A stretch of 64,000 nt of DNA from Balneola sp. MJW-20 (GTDB lineage: Bacteria > Bacteroidota > Rhodothermia > Balneolales > Balneolaceae), in NCBI RefSeq assembly GCF_040811775.1, contig NZ_JBFNXW010000001.1:1240001-1304000 (forward strand), in the 5' to 3' direction. The notes under the pieces were generated by a model. It had not been told where the DNA came from, did no database searches, and worked only from the letters and a program-made list of their open reading frames with translations. Below are positions 34,954-44,313 of this stretch, piece after piece; position 1 is the stretch's first letter, and each line of letters begins with the position of its first letter. A program made the position numbers and the translations under genes.

Positions 34954-37191
34954 ATGGGAACTCCCGGCACTGACTCAGACCAGAACTTGATCTATAAAGA
35001 TCCTTCTGTTTCAACTTCAGAAAGAGTTCGTGACCTCATTTCCAGGATGACCCTTCAGGAAAAGATCGGTCAGATGACTCAGCTGGATATCACACTGATC
35101 AATAAAACCGGTGAGCAGCGGGATGTTGAACTCGATCCTGACAAAGCACGAAAATATATTACTGAACATCACATTGGTTCATTCCTGAATGGTGAAGCTG
35201 CGTCTCAGCAAGAATGGCATGATTATATTTTTGGGATACAGAAAATAGCGGTAGAGGAATCCAGACTAGGTATCCCGGTTATCTATGGGATTGACCATAT
35301 GCATGGTGCCAGCTACCTGAAGGATGCGACGATTTTTCCTCATAATTTAAATCTCGCGGCTACATTTGATCCAAAGCATGCTCAAAATACTGCCGAGGTC
35401 ACCGTTTTTGAATCCGGCAACCTGGGTCACCACTGGATCTTTGCTCCCGTACTGGATCTTGGAAGAAATCCCAAATGGCCGAGATTTTATGAGACCTTTG
35501 GAGAATCCGCCTTTCTGGCATCTAAATTCGGAACCGCTTTTGTAGAGAGCCTGCAGAAAAAAAGAGCAGAGAATAAATATTGCATTGCTGCTACGGGAAA
35601 GCATTTTCTGGGTTATTCAGATCCAAAATCCGGATGGGACCGAACTACGGTCGATCTTTCTGATCAAACCATCCATGAGTTTCATCTTCCCTCTTTTAAA
35701 GCTGCCATTGATGCAGGACTAAGGTCTGTCATGCTGAACAGCGGTGAGATCAACGGCATCCCGGTACATGCTTCCCATAAGATCATTACCGGACTTCTAC
35801 GTGAAAAATTAAATTTCGATGGTGTGGTAGTAACCGACTGGGATGATATCGGCAAGCTGGTGGATTTTCATCATACTGCCGAAAACTATACGGAAGCAGT
35901 TTATCAGTCAGTATCTGCAGGTATAGATATGAGCATGACCCCTCTTGGTCTCGATTTCAATGAATCAATGCTCAGTCTGGTAAAATCCGGCAGGATCTCA
36001 GAAGAACGTATTGATGAGTCTTTGAAAAGGATCCTGAAAATGAAATTTGAGACCGGACTATTTGAACACCCCTACCCTGAAATAGAATTACCCGGAAGAA
36101 TTTCAAGACCGGATAATAGGGCAAAGGCTCTGGAAGCTGCGAAAGATTCTCTGGTCCTGCTTAAAAATAATAACAACCTGCTACCTCTGAAGAAGGAAAA
36201 ACAGACTATCTTACTCCTGGGTCCTTCTGCTGATTCAAAACGGAATCTCTGCGGGGGGTGGACCATATCATGGCAGGGTGGCCACGAAAAAGATTATCCG
36301 GATAGAGTCCTAACCCTCCGTGAAGCACTTAATAATGAGTTTCCTTCATCAAGGATCCTAAGGCCTCAAAACTGGCAGGATGAATCTGAAGTAAGTTTGA
36401 TGGCCGAAGAAGCTGATGTGATCATCACAGCGATCGGAGAGGAACCTTATACAGAATTTGCAGGCAACCTTACCGATCTCAATCTACCGCCTGAACAGAT
36501 CAGAATGATCAGGCAGTTAACGGATACCGGAAAACCAGTCATTTCAATCTACCTCGGAGGCAGACCGAGGGTCGTTCACGACGTGATCGATAGTATAGAT
36601 TCTTTCATCTGGGCCGGATTACCGGGGTTTGAAGGAGCGGAAGCTATAGCCCAGTTACTGTCCGGTTCATATAATCCTTGTGGCCGACTGCCTTTCTCAT
36701 ACCCGAAATCCCCGAATCATTTTGTACCCCATAACCACAAACCCAGTGATATATATCACTTCGATCCTGACAAAGCCAACATTATCCTTCAGGGTGAGGA
36801 GATCGTATGGGAATGGGCTTTTGGTGAAGGATTAAGTTACAATACTTATGAATTTTCGGAACTCAGGCTAAGTACCAAAGAGAGCCTGTTCAATACTGAG
36901 ATCACTGCTACTGTTAAGGTAACGAATACAGGAGATCGTCCGGGAGAAGTGCCTGTGCTATGGTTTATCAGAGACATGGTGGGATCTGTCAGCAGACCGG
37001 TTAAAGAACTAAAGCACTTCACAAAGATCGCTCTGAGTGCAGGAGAAAGCAGTACTCAATCTTTCCGGATCAACCCGATGAAGCATCTGTCATTTCCGGA
37101 CTGTGACGGGAACCGGATCATTGAAGAAGGTCACTTTTCATTGACCGTCGGAGATATCTCAGAAACATTCAGATTGATCCGATCTGATTAA
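34954..37191 (+). CDS. Glycoside hydrolase family 3 beta-glucosidase-like protein
   Basis: 745 aa. The N-terminal (alpha/beta)8 domain shows IPVIYGIDHMHGASYLKDAT, the KHF motif in AATGKHFLGYSDPKSGWDRT, and the nucleophile Asp295 in GVVVTDWDDIGKLVDF. The alpha/beta sandwich starts near LVLLKNNNNLLPLKKEKQTI. A fibronectin III-like domain ends the protein (TATVKVTNTGDRPGEVPVLW). There is no signal peptide (MGTPGTDSDQN), so it should act in the cytoplasm, unlike many GH3 enzymes of glucan-degrading Bacteroidota. It is coupled to a FucP-like permease gene. It likely removes terminal beta-linked glucose from imported oligosaccharides; the linkage is uncertain. Confidence 0.9.
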   Translation: MGTPGTDSDQNLIYKDPSVSTSERVRDLISRMTLQEKIGQMTQLDITLINKTGEQRDVELDPDKARKYITEHHIGSFLNGEAASQQEWHDYIFGIQKIAVEESRLGIPVIYGIDHMHGASYLKDATIFPHNLNLAATFDPKHAQNTAEVTVFESGNLGHHWIFAPVLDLGRNPKWPRFYETFGESAFLASKFGTAFVESLQKKRAENKYCIAATGKHFLGYSDPKSGWDRTTVDLSDQTIHEFHLPSFKAAIDAGLRSVMLNSGEINGIPVHASHKIITGLLREKLNFDGVVVTDWDDIGKLVDFHHTAENYTEAVYQSVSAGIDMSMTPLGLDFNESMLSLVKSGRISEERIDESLKRILKMKFETGLFEHPYPEIELPGRISRPDNRAKALEAAKDSLVLLKNNNNLLPLKKEKQTILLLGPSADSKRNLCGGWTISWQGGHEKDYPDRVLTLREALNNEFPSSRILRPQNWQDESEVSLMAEEADVIITAIGEEPYTEFAGNLTDLNLPPEQIRMIRQLTDTGKPVISIYLGGRPRVVHDVIDSIDSFIWAGLPGFEGAEAIAQLLSGSYNPCGRLPFSYPKSPNHFVPHNHKPSDIYHFDPDKANIILQGEEIVWEWAFGEGLSYNTYEFSELRLSTKESLFNTEITATVKVTNTGDRPGEVPVLWFIRDMVGSVSRPVKELKHFTKIALSAGESSTQSFRINPMKHLSFPDCDGNRIIEEGHFSLTVGDISETFRLIRSD

Positions 37192-37286
37192 AAGCCGTAT
37201 ATCCCCCCTCACTGACCGGGTATCAATGCACTTTTATTAATCAGAATCTACCTGACAGCAGAGATGATTATCACAAACAGCCCCTT

Positions 37287-37562
37287 CTAAGTGTCATATG
37301 GATGGATCGGGGGTAGGTCTTCAATATGATGCTGATGGAATACATTTATAATAAAAAGACCGGCTATAGTTCCGGCAAAAGCGAAAAAGGAACCGTTACC
37401 AAAGCCCAGCAATAAACCGATGTATCCACAGATCACTCCCAGGATCAGCCCTGAAATAACATTGGCATTCACCGACACCCCCTCCTCTTTTATAAAGTAT
37501 CCGATAAGGAGACCGACATACAGACCGATCATCAGGTAGAGTAATGCATAACCTAAAATCAT
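37287..37562 (-). CDS. Small glycine-rich membrane protein, unknown
   Basis: 91 aa with three membrane helices (LLYLMIGLYVGLLIGYFI, VISGLILGVICGYIGLLLGF, FFAFAGTIAGLFIINVF) packed with Gly, and a short His-containing tail (HQHHIEDLPPIHPYDT). It resembles small membrane proteins of the transglycosylase-associated/GlsB type in layout, but I do not recognise a family. It follows the GT2 gene on the minus strand after 100 nt and converges with the GH3 gene. Confidence 0.6.
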   Translation of the reverse strand: MILGYALLYLMIGLYVGLLIGYFIKEEGVSVNANVISGLILGVICGYIGLLLGFGNGSFFAFAGTIAGLFIINVFHQHHIEDLPPIHPYDT

Positions 37563-37662
37563 AAGCGTTTTATACCTCCATCATTTTGAATGCAGAATAA
37601 CTGTGGCTTACTACACTTACGGAGGGGGCTGCCCGATTATGTCTGTACGGTTTACGCTTACA

Positions 37663-38616
37663 TCAGTTTACGTAATCACGTATTCTCGGCTTCTGCTTTT
37701 CAACGTGATTTTTGTTCACCAGCTCAGCAATAAGACCCGTTGAAAAGATCTGAACACCGAGTACCATCAGCAGAATACCCAGAAATAACAATGGTCGATC
37801 GCCAATTCCCTCACCGAGGATCAGCTTTACATAGGCAAGGTATATATTGATCCCGCCACCGACCAAAAGAAGGATGGTACCTACTGTACCAAATAAATGC
37901 ATGGGTTTTTGCAGGTATTTCTGAACAAACAGAATGGTAACCAGATCAAGGAAGCCATTCATAAAACGGGAAATACCAAACTTGGTTTTTCCGAATTTTC
38001 GGGGATGATGCTGTACTACTTTTTCAGCAATTCGGTCAAAACCTTCTCGTTTAGCCAGCATGGGTATATACCGGTGCAATTCCCCGTAAAGGTAGATATT
38101 TGATACTACCTCAGCCCGGTAAGCTTTTAGCCCGCAATTAAAGTCATGTAGTTCGATTCCGGCCGCTTTTCTGGTCACAAAATTAAAGAACTTGGAGGGA
38201 ATGGTCTTAGTGATAGGATCATGTCTTACTTTTTTCCATCCGGAAACCAGGTCATATCCTGCATCAAGCATTTCGATCATTTCCGGTACTTCATTCGGAT
38301 CATCCTGCAGGTCGGCATCCATTGTCACCACATAGTGCCCTTTGCATTTCTCAAAGCCCGCCTGCAGAGCCACACTTTTACCGTAGTTATTTCGGAATGA
38401 TATTCCTCTTACTCTTTCATCATTCCTCGACATATCAGCTATTACTTCCCAGGAATCGTCTTTTGAACCGTCATCCACAAAAATGATCTCATAGCTTCTG
38501 AAATCCTTCAGCGCATTATCTATCTCCTTTCTAAGTTCACTTAATGACTCTTCTTCATTCAGTAAAGGGATCACAATGCTGATCTCGGGGTCCGGTCTTT
38601 GTAGAGATTCTGTCAA
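37663..38616 (-). CDS. Family 2 glycosyltransferase, polyprenyl-phosphate sugar transferase type (GtrB/ArnC-like)
   Basis: 317 aa. The GT-A domain opens with EISIVIPLLNEEESLSELRK, then IIFVDDGSKDDSWEVI and the metal-binding VTMDADLQDDPNEVPEM. The VRHDPITKTIPSKFFN and DFNCGLKAYRAEV stretches are as in dolichyl/undecaprenyl-phosphate sugar transferases. Two C-terminal membrane helices (LFGTVGTILLLVGGGINIYL and LLFLGILLMVLGVQIFSTGL) anchor it. It probably moves a sugar from its nucleotide onto undecaprenyl phosphate for later transfer to lipid A or a polymer. It is divergent from the MerR-type gene, with a 19-bp dyad between them. Confidence 0.88.
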   Translation of the reverse strand: MTESLQRPDPEISIVIPLLNEEESLSELRKEIDNALKDFRSYEIIFVDDGSKDDSWEVIADMSRNDERVRGISFRNNYGKSVALQAGFEKCKGHYVVTMDADLQDDPNEVPEMIEMLDAGYDLVSGWKKVRHDPITKTIPSKFFNFVTRKAAGIELHDFNCGLKAYRAEVVSNIYLYGELHRYIPMLAKREGFDRIAEKVVQHHPRKFGKTKFGISRFMNGFLDLVTILFVQKYLQKPMHLFGTVGTILLLVGGGINIYLAYVKLILGEGIGDRPLLFLGILLMVLGVQIFSTGLIAELVNKNHVEKQKPRIRDYVN

Positions 38617-38645
38617 AACAATGTCTTTTAAAAAAGTTCAGAAAT

Positions 38646-38664
38646 GATTTACTTCCTGTAAATC
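38646..38664. promoter_or_regulatory. 19-bp inverted repeat, likely MerR-type operator
   Basis: GATTTAC-TTCCT-GTAAATC is a perfect dyad with 7-bp arms, placed centrally in the 77-nt gap between the GT2 gene (ATG at 38616, minus) and the MerR-type gene (ATG at 38694, plus). Size and position fit the dyads that MerR-family regulators bind. Confidence 0.6.
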
Positions 38665-38693
38665 TGCGAAATAAAATACACTTTCTCCCAGCT

Positions 38694-39014
38694 ATGAAAA
38701 AATTGTATTACTCAATGGGTGAGGTTAGTAAACTCACGGGACTGGCACCCCATGTGTTAAGGACCTGGGAAAAAACCTATTCTGAATTAAGTCCCAAGAA
38801 GAACAGCGCCGGAAACCGGGCCTATAAGGAGGAAGAACTGGAGCTTATCTTTCGTATTAAAGAGCTGTTGATGGATAAAAAATTCAGCACAGAGGGAGTA
38901 AAAAAAGCTTTGAAGGGTGAATTGCCCGAAAATGAGGATACCCTGAGTCCGGAGGCAATTAAAGACCTGACGGAGATTCGCGTATTTTTAAATGAGTTGC
39001 TGGAAAGGATCTGA
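38694..39014 (+). CDS. MerR-family transcriptional regulator
   Basis: 106 aa. The winged-helix N-terminus is YYSMGEVSKLTGLAPHVLRT followed by WEKTYSELSPKKNSAGNRAY and the wing (YKEEELELIFRIKELLMDK). A short helical tail (EIRVFLNELLERI) can dimerise; there is no effector domain or cysteine sensor, so it is a minimal type like those near surface-polysaccharide genes. It likely binds the dyad at 38646-38664 and so controls itself and the divergent GT2 gene. It converges with ctaA, whose stop is 9 nt away. Confidence 0.88.
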   Translation: MKKLYYSMGEVSKLTGLAPHVLRTWEKTYSELSPKKNSAGNRAYKEEELELIFRIKELLMDKKFSTEGVKKALKGELPENEDTLSPEAIKDLTEIRVFLNELLERI

Positions 39015-39022
39015 TAAGAGTA

Positions 39023-39973
39023 TTAAACAGCCTTCTGCTTAAATTCTACAGTGTCCCTGTCATTAGTGGTGATCAGTATCAGTAGAAACTGACCGCAGAT
39101 CATCAATGAGATACCCACGAGGTGAAGTACCTGCAGGACCCTGGGCATATCCAGGTAATACAATCCTGCTCCGATAAATACCTGAAGTACGATCAATGCC
39201 ACGTTCCATACCGCCAGTTTTCGTACTAGTCCTTCGGCATGGTACTTACGAATGAAGTAGAAAAGCACTCCTCCTCCGATGACAAGGGCCCATGAAAAGC
39301 TCCGGTGGACCGGAAAAATACTTCCGACCTGTTCGATCCAGGTTGATCTGGGAGGTACATTTTGAGCTTCTTTAATAAGATCAATTCCCTCTCTTACCTG
39401 GGTCCCTAAAACCATTTGGGCTACTGTCAGGAATAACAGGACTCCTGAGGTCCAGAGCAACTTCTTTCTGAGTTTAGCATCCACTTCTACTTGCATAAAA
39501 TCACTCGTTGCATGATAAGTGGCATACAATAATACGGTCACAATGATCATGGCAAGCAGCATATGCAGTGTGATCATCCCCTCACTTAGTCCGGAGCGAA
39601 CTACCTGTCCTCCTAACCATCCCTGGAAAAGTACCAGTACAAAAGCGATAACAGAAGCAATAAATACGCTGGTCTTTTCTTTTCGGTATCTGAAGGACAG
39701 ACCGAAAGTGGCAACCACCAGAAATCCGATCACTACCCCGATCAGCCTGTTGATATACTCAATCCATGTCTTCCATACGTTGAACTGTGATTCATCAAAG
39801 CCAGCGGGCAGCGCCTCAGCAGTGGTTGGTGGGATCCAGGTTCCGAAACATTTCGGCCAGTCCGGACAGCCCAGTCCAGCTCCCGCGGCCCTCACCAATC
39901 CCCCCACTAGAATAAGGAATAGCGTAGCAATTACCGTAACAATAGCCGTCTTCTGGTAGAGGTTTAGTTTCAT
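39023..39973 (-). CDS. ctaA: Heme A synthase (CtaA/COX15)
   Basis: 316 aa with eight predicted membrane helices. COX15 hallmarks are LVGGLVRAAGAGLGCPDWPK near the N-terminus (with the CFG cysteine following), EYINRLIGVVIGFLVVATFG with a heme ligand region, LVLFQGWLGGQVVRSGLSEG and VHRSFSWALVIGGG. The enzyme oxidises the C8 methyl of heme O to make heme A for cytochrome c oxidase. It is divergent from ctaB, with 78 nt between the starts. Both genes for heme A production are therefore side by side, as expected. Confidence 0.96.
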   Translation of the reverse strand: MKLNLYQKTAIVTVIATLFLILVGGLVRAAGAGLGCPDWPKCFGTWIPPTTAEALPAGFDESQFNVWKTWIEYINRLIGVVIGFLVVATFGLSFRYRKEKTSVFIASVIAFVLVLFQGWLGGQVVRSGLSEGMITLHMLLAMIIVTVLLYATYHATSDFMQVEVDAKLRKKLLWTSGVLLFLTVAQMVLGTQVREGIDLIKEAQNVPPRSTWIEQVGSIFPVHRSFSWALVIGGGVLFYFIRKYHAEGLVRKLAVWNVALIVLQVFIGAGLYYLDMPRVLQVLHLVGISLMICGQFLLILITTNDRDTVEFKQKAV

Positions 39974-40051
39974 TGTAAAAAGGTTATCAAAACTGAAAAA
40001 GAATAGTTATTTTTAAGGCTGTTAATTTAAGGATCCTCTCTGTCAAATTAC

Positions 40052-40954
40052 ATGAGTACATTCGAAGACAACGCATCCATCAAGAACAGCATTTCATCTG
40101 TAATTTCGGATTACTATCAGTTAACCAAACCGGGTATCACTATCGCAGTGCTGGCCAGTATGCTGGTAGGGTTCGTTCTTGGAAGTGGTGCGGAAATAAA
40201 TTTTGCAGTAATGCTGCATGCGATCGTAGGAACTTACCTGATCGCAGCAGGTACCGGTGCTCATAATCAGTTCCTGGAAAGGAATTATGACGGCCTGATG
40301 AAAAGGACTGCCAAACGGCCCCTTCCTGATAACAGGATCGACTCCACAAAAGGAGTTATTTTCTCCCTGACACTGATCTTTGCCGGACTTGCTTATCTGA
40401 TCCTGATGGTTAATCCCATAGCAGCAGGAGTATCTTTTGCCACAACTTTGATCTATTTAGGAATATATACACCACTGAAACGTGTATCTGCTTTCAATAT
40501 AGCAATAGGTGCTATACCCGGAGCTCTTCCCCCGGTAGGTGGATGGGCTGCGGCAAACGGAAGTATTGCCGATCCCGGAATGTGGTTACTCTTCGGAATT
40601 GTGTTCTTCTGGCAGATCCCCCACGTGATGGCAATTGCCTGGATGTGTAAGGACGATTACTCAGGAGCCGGTTTTTTTATGGTTCCAAAAAATGATCTGA
40701 ATGGAACCAAGACAGCATTTTGGTCCACACTTTGTCTGATACTGCTGATTCCCATTACCTTTATGATGTATCAGTTTGCCGGTCTTAGCCTGATCTTTCT
40801 GACCCTTGGAATGCTGTTTGCCCTGATCTTCCTCTTTTACGGCATCCGCTTTGCAATGCATCGCACTAAGGAACACGCGAAAAAACTGATGTTTGCATCT
40901 ATCGCCTATCTGCCCCTGGTCTGGATCGCCGTTTTTGTTGATCTCTTTTTCTGA
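40052..40954 (+). CDS. ctaB: Protoheme IX farnesyltransferase (heme O synthase)
   Basis: 300 aa, nine membrane helices. UbiA-type motifs are NQFLERNYDGLMKRTAKRPL (the N-D-x-x-D first metal site) and the second metal site in WMCKDDYSGAGFFMVPKNDL. The aromatic motif YTPLKRVSAFNIAIGAIPGA is present too. It adds a farnesyl group to heme B, giving heme O, the substrate of the ctaA product. Starts at ATG 40052; converges with the RDD protein gene. Confidence 0.96.
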   Translation: MSTFEDNASIKNSISSVISDYYQLTKPGITIAVLASMLVGFVLGSGAEINFAVMLHAIVGTYLIAAGTGAHNQFLERNYDGLMKRTAKRPLPDNRIDSTKGVIFSLTLIFAGLAYLILMVNPIAAGVSFATTLIYLGIYTPLKRVSAFNIAIGAIPGALPPVGGWAAANGSIADPGMWLLFGIVFFWQIPHVMAIAWMCKDDYSGAGFFMVPKNDLNGTKTAFWSTLCLILLIPITFMMYQFAGLSLIFLTLGMLFALIFLFYGIRFAMHRTKEHAKKLMFASIAYLPLVWIAVFVDLFF

Positions 40955-40971
40955 AAGGATCTATTCCGTTT

Positions 40972-41706
40972 TTATTCTCCGTGCAGTGCGTTGTAATCTG
41001 AAATCACTGTCTCAAGAAAACTAAGTGCATTCATGTCCCCTCTCGATATGTCAGCTTTTTCCTCGATCAATTTAGCCGTGCGTTGCAGCATCAGGAACCA
41101 GGTATCATGATCATATTTGGACCTACTGCTTAATACCTTCCGGATCACACTGATGTCCTTGTCACCTAACTCCCTCACCTGTTCGTATACCGGCTCGTAA
41201 TCTTCATCCAGTTCAGCGAATAGTGTTTCGTCCAGCTTTACCTTTTTCCGATCCTTGATCACACAGGTTTTAGCAACAATATCTCCGAGCCTCTGCCCTT
41301 TACCATTTACCAGTATGGTGACAAATGCCAGCACTCCCCCAACCATGGTGATCTCTACCAGCCTGAAGATCCAACGCAGTAGGTAACCGCTCAGATCTGC
41401 CCGTGTACCATCGATCTTTGCAACCCGAATTCCAACAATCCTTTTACCAATGCTGTATCCTTTCCAGAACACCTCCATCAAGAGGTGATAAAGTGTAATA
41501 GGAATTACAATAACCGCTATTACAATCCACTGCTTATCCAGGATATCATCCCCCAGATACTCTCCAAGACTCACAGATACGGCAGCCAATACGAAATAAT
41601 AAACACCTATAAAAAACCCGTCCAGAAGGTAGGCTAAAACTCGTTCCCCCACTCCTGCAATCTCATAATTCAGTTTAACGTGCTGTGCTGTTTCTATTCC
41701 TGCCAT
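40972..41706 (-). CDS. RDD-domain membrane protein
   Basis: 244 aa. The RDD signature begins VGERVLAYLLDGFFIGVYY, followed by YHLLMEVFWKGYSIGKRIVG and the R-V-x-K turn in GIRVAKIDGTRADLSGYLLR. Three membrane segments occupy about residues 20-140. A cytoplasmic tail of about 90 residues follows (ISVIRKVLSSRSKYDHDTWF). It is divergent from the SpoIIM-type gene, and the pair starts a Bat-like cluster. RDD proteins are inner-membrane proteins of mostly unknown function; some act as Na+ (Li+, K+)/H+ antiporters. Confidence 0.9.
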   Translation of the reverse strand: MAGIETAQHVKLNYEIAGVGERVLAYLLDGFFIGVYYFVLAAVSVSLGEYLGDDILDKQWIVIAVIVIPITLYHLLMEVFWKGYSIGKRIVGIRVAKIDGTRADLSGYLLRWIFRLVEITMVGGVLAFVTILVNGKGQRLGDIVAKTCVIKDRKKVKLDETLFAELDEDYEPVYEQVRELGDKDISVIRKVLSSRSKYDHDTWFLMLQRTAKLIEEKADISRGDMNALSFLETVISDYNALHGE

Positions 41707-41796
41707 ATTTTTTCTTTATACACAAATTATTTCTATCCTGTCAGATCATCGGGAATTTAGGCTTGAGTCTAAAGAAAACAAAGGTAAATACAGAGT

Positions 41797-42762
41797 ATGA
41801 GGGAAGTCACCTTTCTTCGGAAGAATGCGGATAAGTGGAAGCATTTCGAATCATTGCTGAGCCGGAAAAACAAAAAGAACGATCCGGATGAGCTGGCTGA
41901 ACTTTATATCGAACTGAATAATGATCTCGCCTATACACAGGCGAATTATCCGGGCTCTAAAACCGAAGACTATCTGAATCAGCTTTCCCTGAGAGTTCAT
42001 GATGAGATCTACAGCAGCAAGAAAGAAGGATTCTCACGCTTCATCTCTTTCTGGAAAGATGAACTTCCCCTGCTTTACGCCAAAAAGCAAAAAGAGCTTT
42101 TATACAGCCTGGTTTTGTTTCTGCTTGCAGTGAGTATTGGTGTGATCTCTTCCGCTAACGAACCATCCTTTGTCAGAATGATCATGGGCGACAGCTACGT
42201 GAACATGACCATTTCAAATATTGAAGATGGTGACCCGCTTGCAGTCTACAAGAAAGCTTCTGAAATGGATATGTTCTTTGCGATCACATTCAATAATATC
42301 AGGGTTTCTTTCCTGGCATTCGCATTTGGTCTTCTCACCTCCCTGGGCACAGGCCTTATAATGCTGCGTAATGGCGTGATGGTGGGCACGTTTCTGCATT
42401 TTTTCTATAAATACGACCTGCTCGCAGACGCAATGCTGGTCATTTTTATTCATGGTACTCTGGAATTATCCGCAATTGTTATCGCCGGTGCGGCCGGTAT
42501 GGTCTTAGGAAACGGAGTGCTATTCCCGGGCACCTATTCCAGGAAGGATGCCTTTATCCGTTCGGCCAAAGAAGGACTTAAAATGGTCATTGGGCTGGTC
42601 CCCATTTTTATAGCTGCCGGTTTTCTGGAATCATTCGTAACCAGGTATACCGGCATGCCTCTTTGGTTAAGTCTGTTCGTCATCATAAGTTCCTTATTCA
42701 TCATTGTATATTACTTCTCAATTTACCCTATAAAACTCAAAGCAAAGCATGCAGCATCTTGA
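41797..42762 (+). CDS. SpoIIM-like membrane protein (stage II sporulation protein M family)
   Basis: 321 aa. A cytoplasmic N-terminal region of about 95 residues begins MREVTFLRKNADKWKHFESL. Five or six membrane helices follow; the SpoIIM-type core includes FAITFNNIRVSFLAFAFGLL, GTGLIMLRNGVMVGTFLHFF and FIHGTLELSAIVIAGAAGMV. The sporulation name comes from Bacillus; non-sporulating Bacteroidota and Balneolota carry it in this same cluster with RDD, MoxR and DUF58. It overlaps the following gene by 14 nt, so the whole run is likely one transcript. Confidence 0.88.
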   Translation: MREVTFLRKNADKWKHFESLLSRKNKKNDPDELAELYIELNNDLAYTQANYPGSKTEDYLNQLSLRVHDEIYSSKKEGFSRFISFWKDELPLLYAKKQKELLYSLVLFLLAVSIGVISSANEPSFVRMIMGDSYVNMTISNIEDGDPLAVYKKASEMDMFFAITFNNIRVSFLAFAFGLLTSLGTGLIMLRNGVMVGTFLHFFYKYDLLADAMLVIFIHGTLELSAIVIAGAAGMVLGNGVLFPGTYSRKDAFIRSAKEGLKMVIGLVPIFIAAGFLESFVTRYTGMPLWLSLFVIISSLFIIVYYFSIYPIKLKAKHAAS

Positions 42763-43582
42763 ATTATCCAGGGTCAGAGATTTCGGAGATGTGATCTCTG
42801 ATACCTTTACCTACATACGCCTACATTATCTTAGTCTGGGTAAAGCACTCTTATTAATTGCTTTTCCTATTTACCTGATAGCAGGATACCTGGTTGGCTC
42901 ATCCTATTCATCATTGATGAGCGGTATCCTGAATGAAGTGGGCGCGGAACCGGATATTGGAAGCCTGGGATGGTCATTCGTCATTGGGTTTATCCTGCTA
43001 TTACTGGCATCGGTATCTATACAGGTGATCACTTTAAAACATATTTCACTTGTTAGTGAGGATCGGACTCCTGAATTTGCCGGGATCCTGGAAAACTTTG
43101 GTACTAATTTCTTTCTGGTACTCATCTACTATATCATCTTAGTAGTTGTCATTCCCTTTGCTTTCATGATCTTCATACTTCCGGGAATCTATCTTTTCTT
43201 CAAAATCTGTATGGTTCCCATTGCTATGATCATTGATAAAAAAGGAGTGGATGCTGCCTTTAAACGGTCATGGAACCTAACCGGTGGTTATTGGTGGCAA
43301 ACAGCAGGCCTTTATATCGTAATGAATATCATTACTTCCTTTATGAGTTATGCGATCAGTACTCCTTTCATGATATTGGTCACCTTTATTTCTGCCTCCG
43401 GTGCAGATACCAGCGGTGCATTTCTGGGTGGTTCACTGGGTATTTTTTATGGCCTTATGATCGTATTGAGCTCCCTCTTTTCTGTTGTGATCTTAATAGC
43501 GCTTGCACTGCATTATTATAACCTTGTTGAACGAAAAGAAGGTATCAGCCTGAAATCACAGATCGAAGAATTAAGAAATTGA
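42749..43582 (+). CDS. Polytopic membrane protein of the Bat-like cluster, unknown
   Basis: 277 aa, about six membrane helices (GKALLLIAFPIYLIAGYLVG, WSFVIGFILLLLASVSIQVI, VLIYYIILVVVIPFAFMIFI and others). A motif AFKRSWNLTGGYWWQTAGLY lies between helices, as in membrane proteins of the YciC/GdpP-membrane-domain-like kind found in this cluster. The tail LVERKEGISLKSQIEELRN is cytoplasmic. No catalytic residues are apparent. It overlaps the genes on both sides (14 nt and 4 nt). Confidence 0.7.
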   Translation: MQHLELSRVRDFGDVISDTFTYIRLHYLSLGKALLLIAFPIYLIAGYLVGSSYSSLMSGILNEVGAEPDIGSLGWSFVIGFILLLLASVSIQVITLKHISLVSEDRTPEFAGILENFGTNFFLVLIYYIILVVVIPFAFMIFILPGIYLFFKICMVPIAMIIDKKGVDAAFKRSWNLTGGYWWQTAGLYIVMNIITSFMSYAISTPFMILVTFISASGADTSGAFLGGSLGIFYGLMIVLSSLFSVVILIALALHYYNLVERKEGISLKSQIEELRN

Positions 43583-44313
43583 TCCAGAGAATTGCCGGAT
43601 ATTTACTTTCTGCTTTCATTCTGCTGTTTTTCTGGCAGGGCGGTGTTGCTGCGCAATCAACCGAATCAGATTCCTTACCAACCGATACCTCACAGGTCCG
43701 AAATCTGGAACTGAACAGCAGTTTACATGATGATCTAACAGGCAAGGGGATATATGATTACCGGCTGGAACCGGAAAACCCCGAGTCCTTCTGGCAAAGA
43801 TTCAGAAGATGGTTCTTAACTACAATTTATGAGTTTCTGCAAACCCCATGGATCAACACGATCCTGAAGGTATTCTTTTATCTTATTTTCGGTGTCATAC
43901 TGATCGCTCTGATCATACAGCTACTGGGTGGAGATATTCAGGGTGCATTCACGTCAAACAATGCCCATAAAAAAATGAATCTGAATATTGGCATTGAGGA
44001 TATAAGAAACACAGACCTTCAGAAAGAATATGATAAGGCTGTGAAGGAACGAGACTTTGCTCTTGCGGTAAGATTCCTATACCTCATGTCTATTCAGGAA
44101 CTGGATGAGCGCGGACTGCTCACCTGGAAAAAAGATAAAACCAATCATGAGTACCTGCAGGAATTAAGCGGATCAGAAAATTATCAATCCTTTTCAAGGC
44201 TCACATATTATTATGATTACATCGAATACGGGGAATTCCCGGTAAACGAAGAATCCTTCAGCAGAGTCCGCTCACTATACGAACAGATCAGTAATGGGAG
44301 TAAGCGCCCATGA
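43579..44313 (+). CDS. DUF4129-domain membrane protein
   Basis: 244 aa from a TTG start overlapping the previous stop as TTGA. A signal peptide (SAFILLFFWQGGVAAQS) leads a short extracytoplasmic stretch, a membrane helix (IFGVILIALIIQLLGGDIQG), and a cytoplasmic DUF4129 region with FALAVRFLYLMSIQELDERG, LLTWKKDKTNHEYLQEL and YYYDYIEYGEFPVNEESFSR. Proteins with this domain are nearly always encoded beside DUF4350, MoxR and DUF58. Its four-base overlap with the next gene (ATGA) indicates coupling. Confidence 0.85.
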   Translation: MIQRIAGYLLSAFILLFFWQGGVAAQSTESDSLPTDTSQVRNLELNSSLHDDLTGKGIYDYRLEPENPESFWQRFRRWFLTTIYEFLQTPWINTILKVFFYLIFGVILIALIIQLLGGDIQGAFTSNNAHKKMNLNIGIEDIRNTDLQKEYDKAVKERDFALAVRFLYLMSIQELDERGLLTWKKDKTNHEYLQELSGSENYQSFSRLTYYYDYIEYGEFPVNEESFSRVRSLYEQISNGSKRP

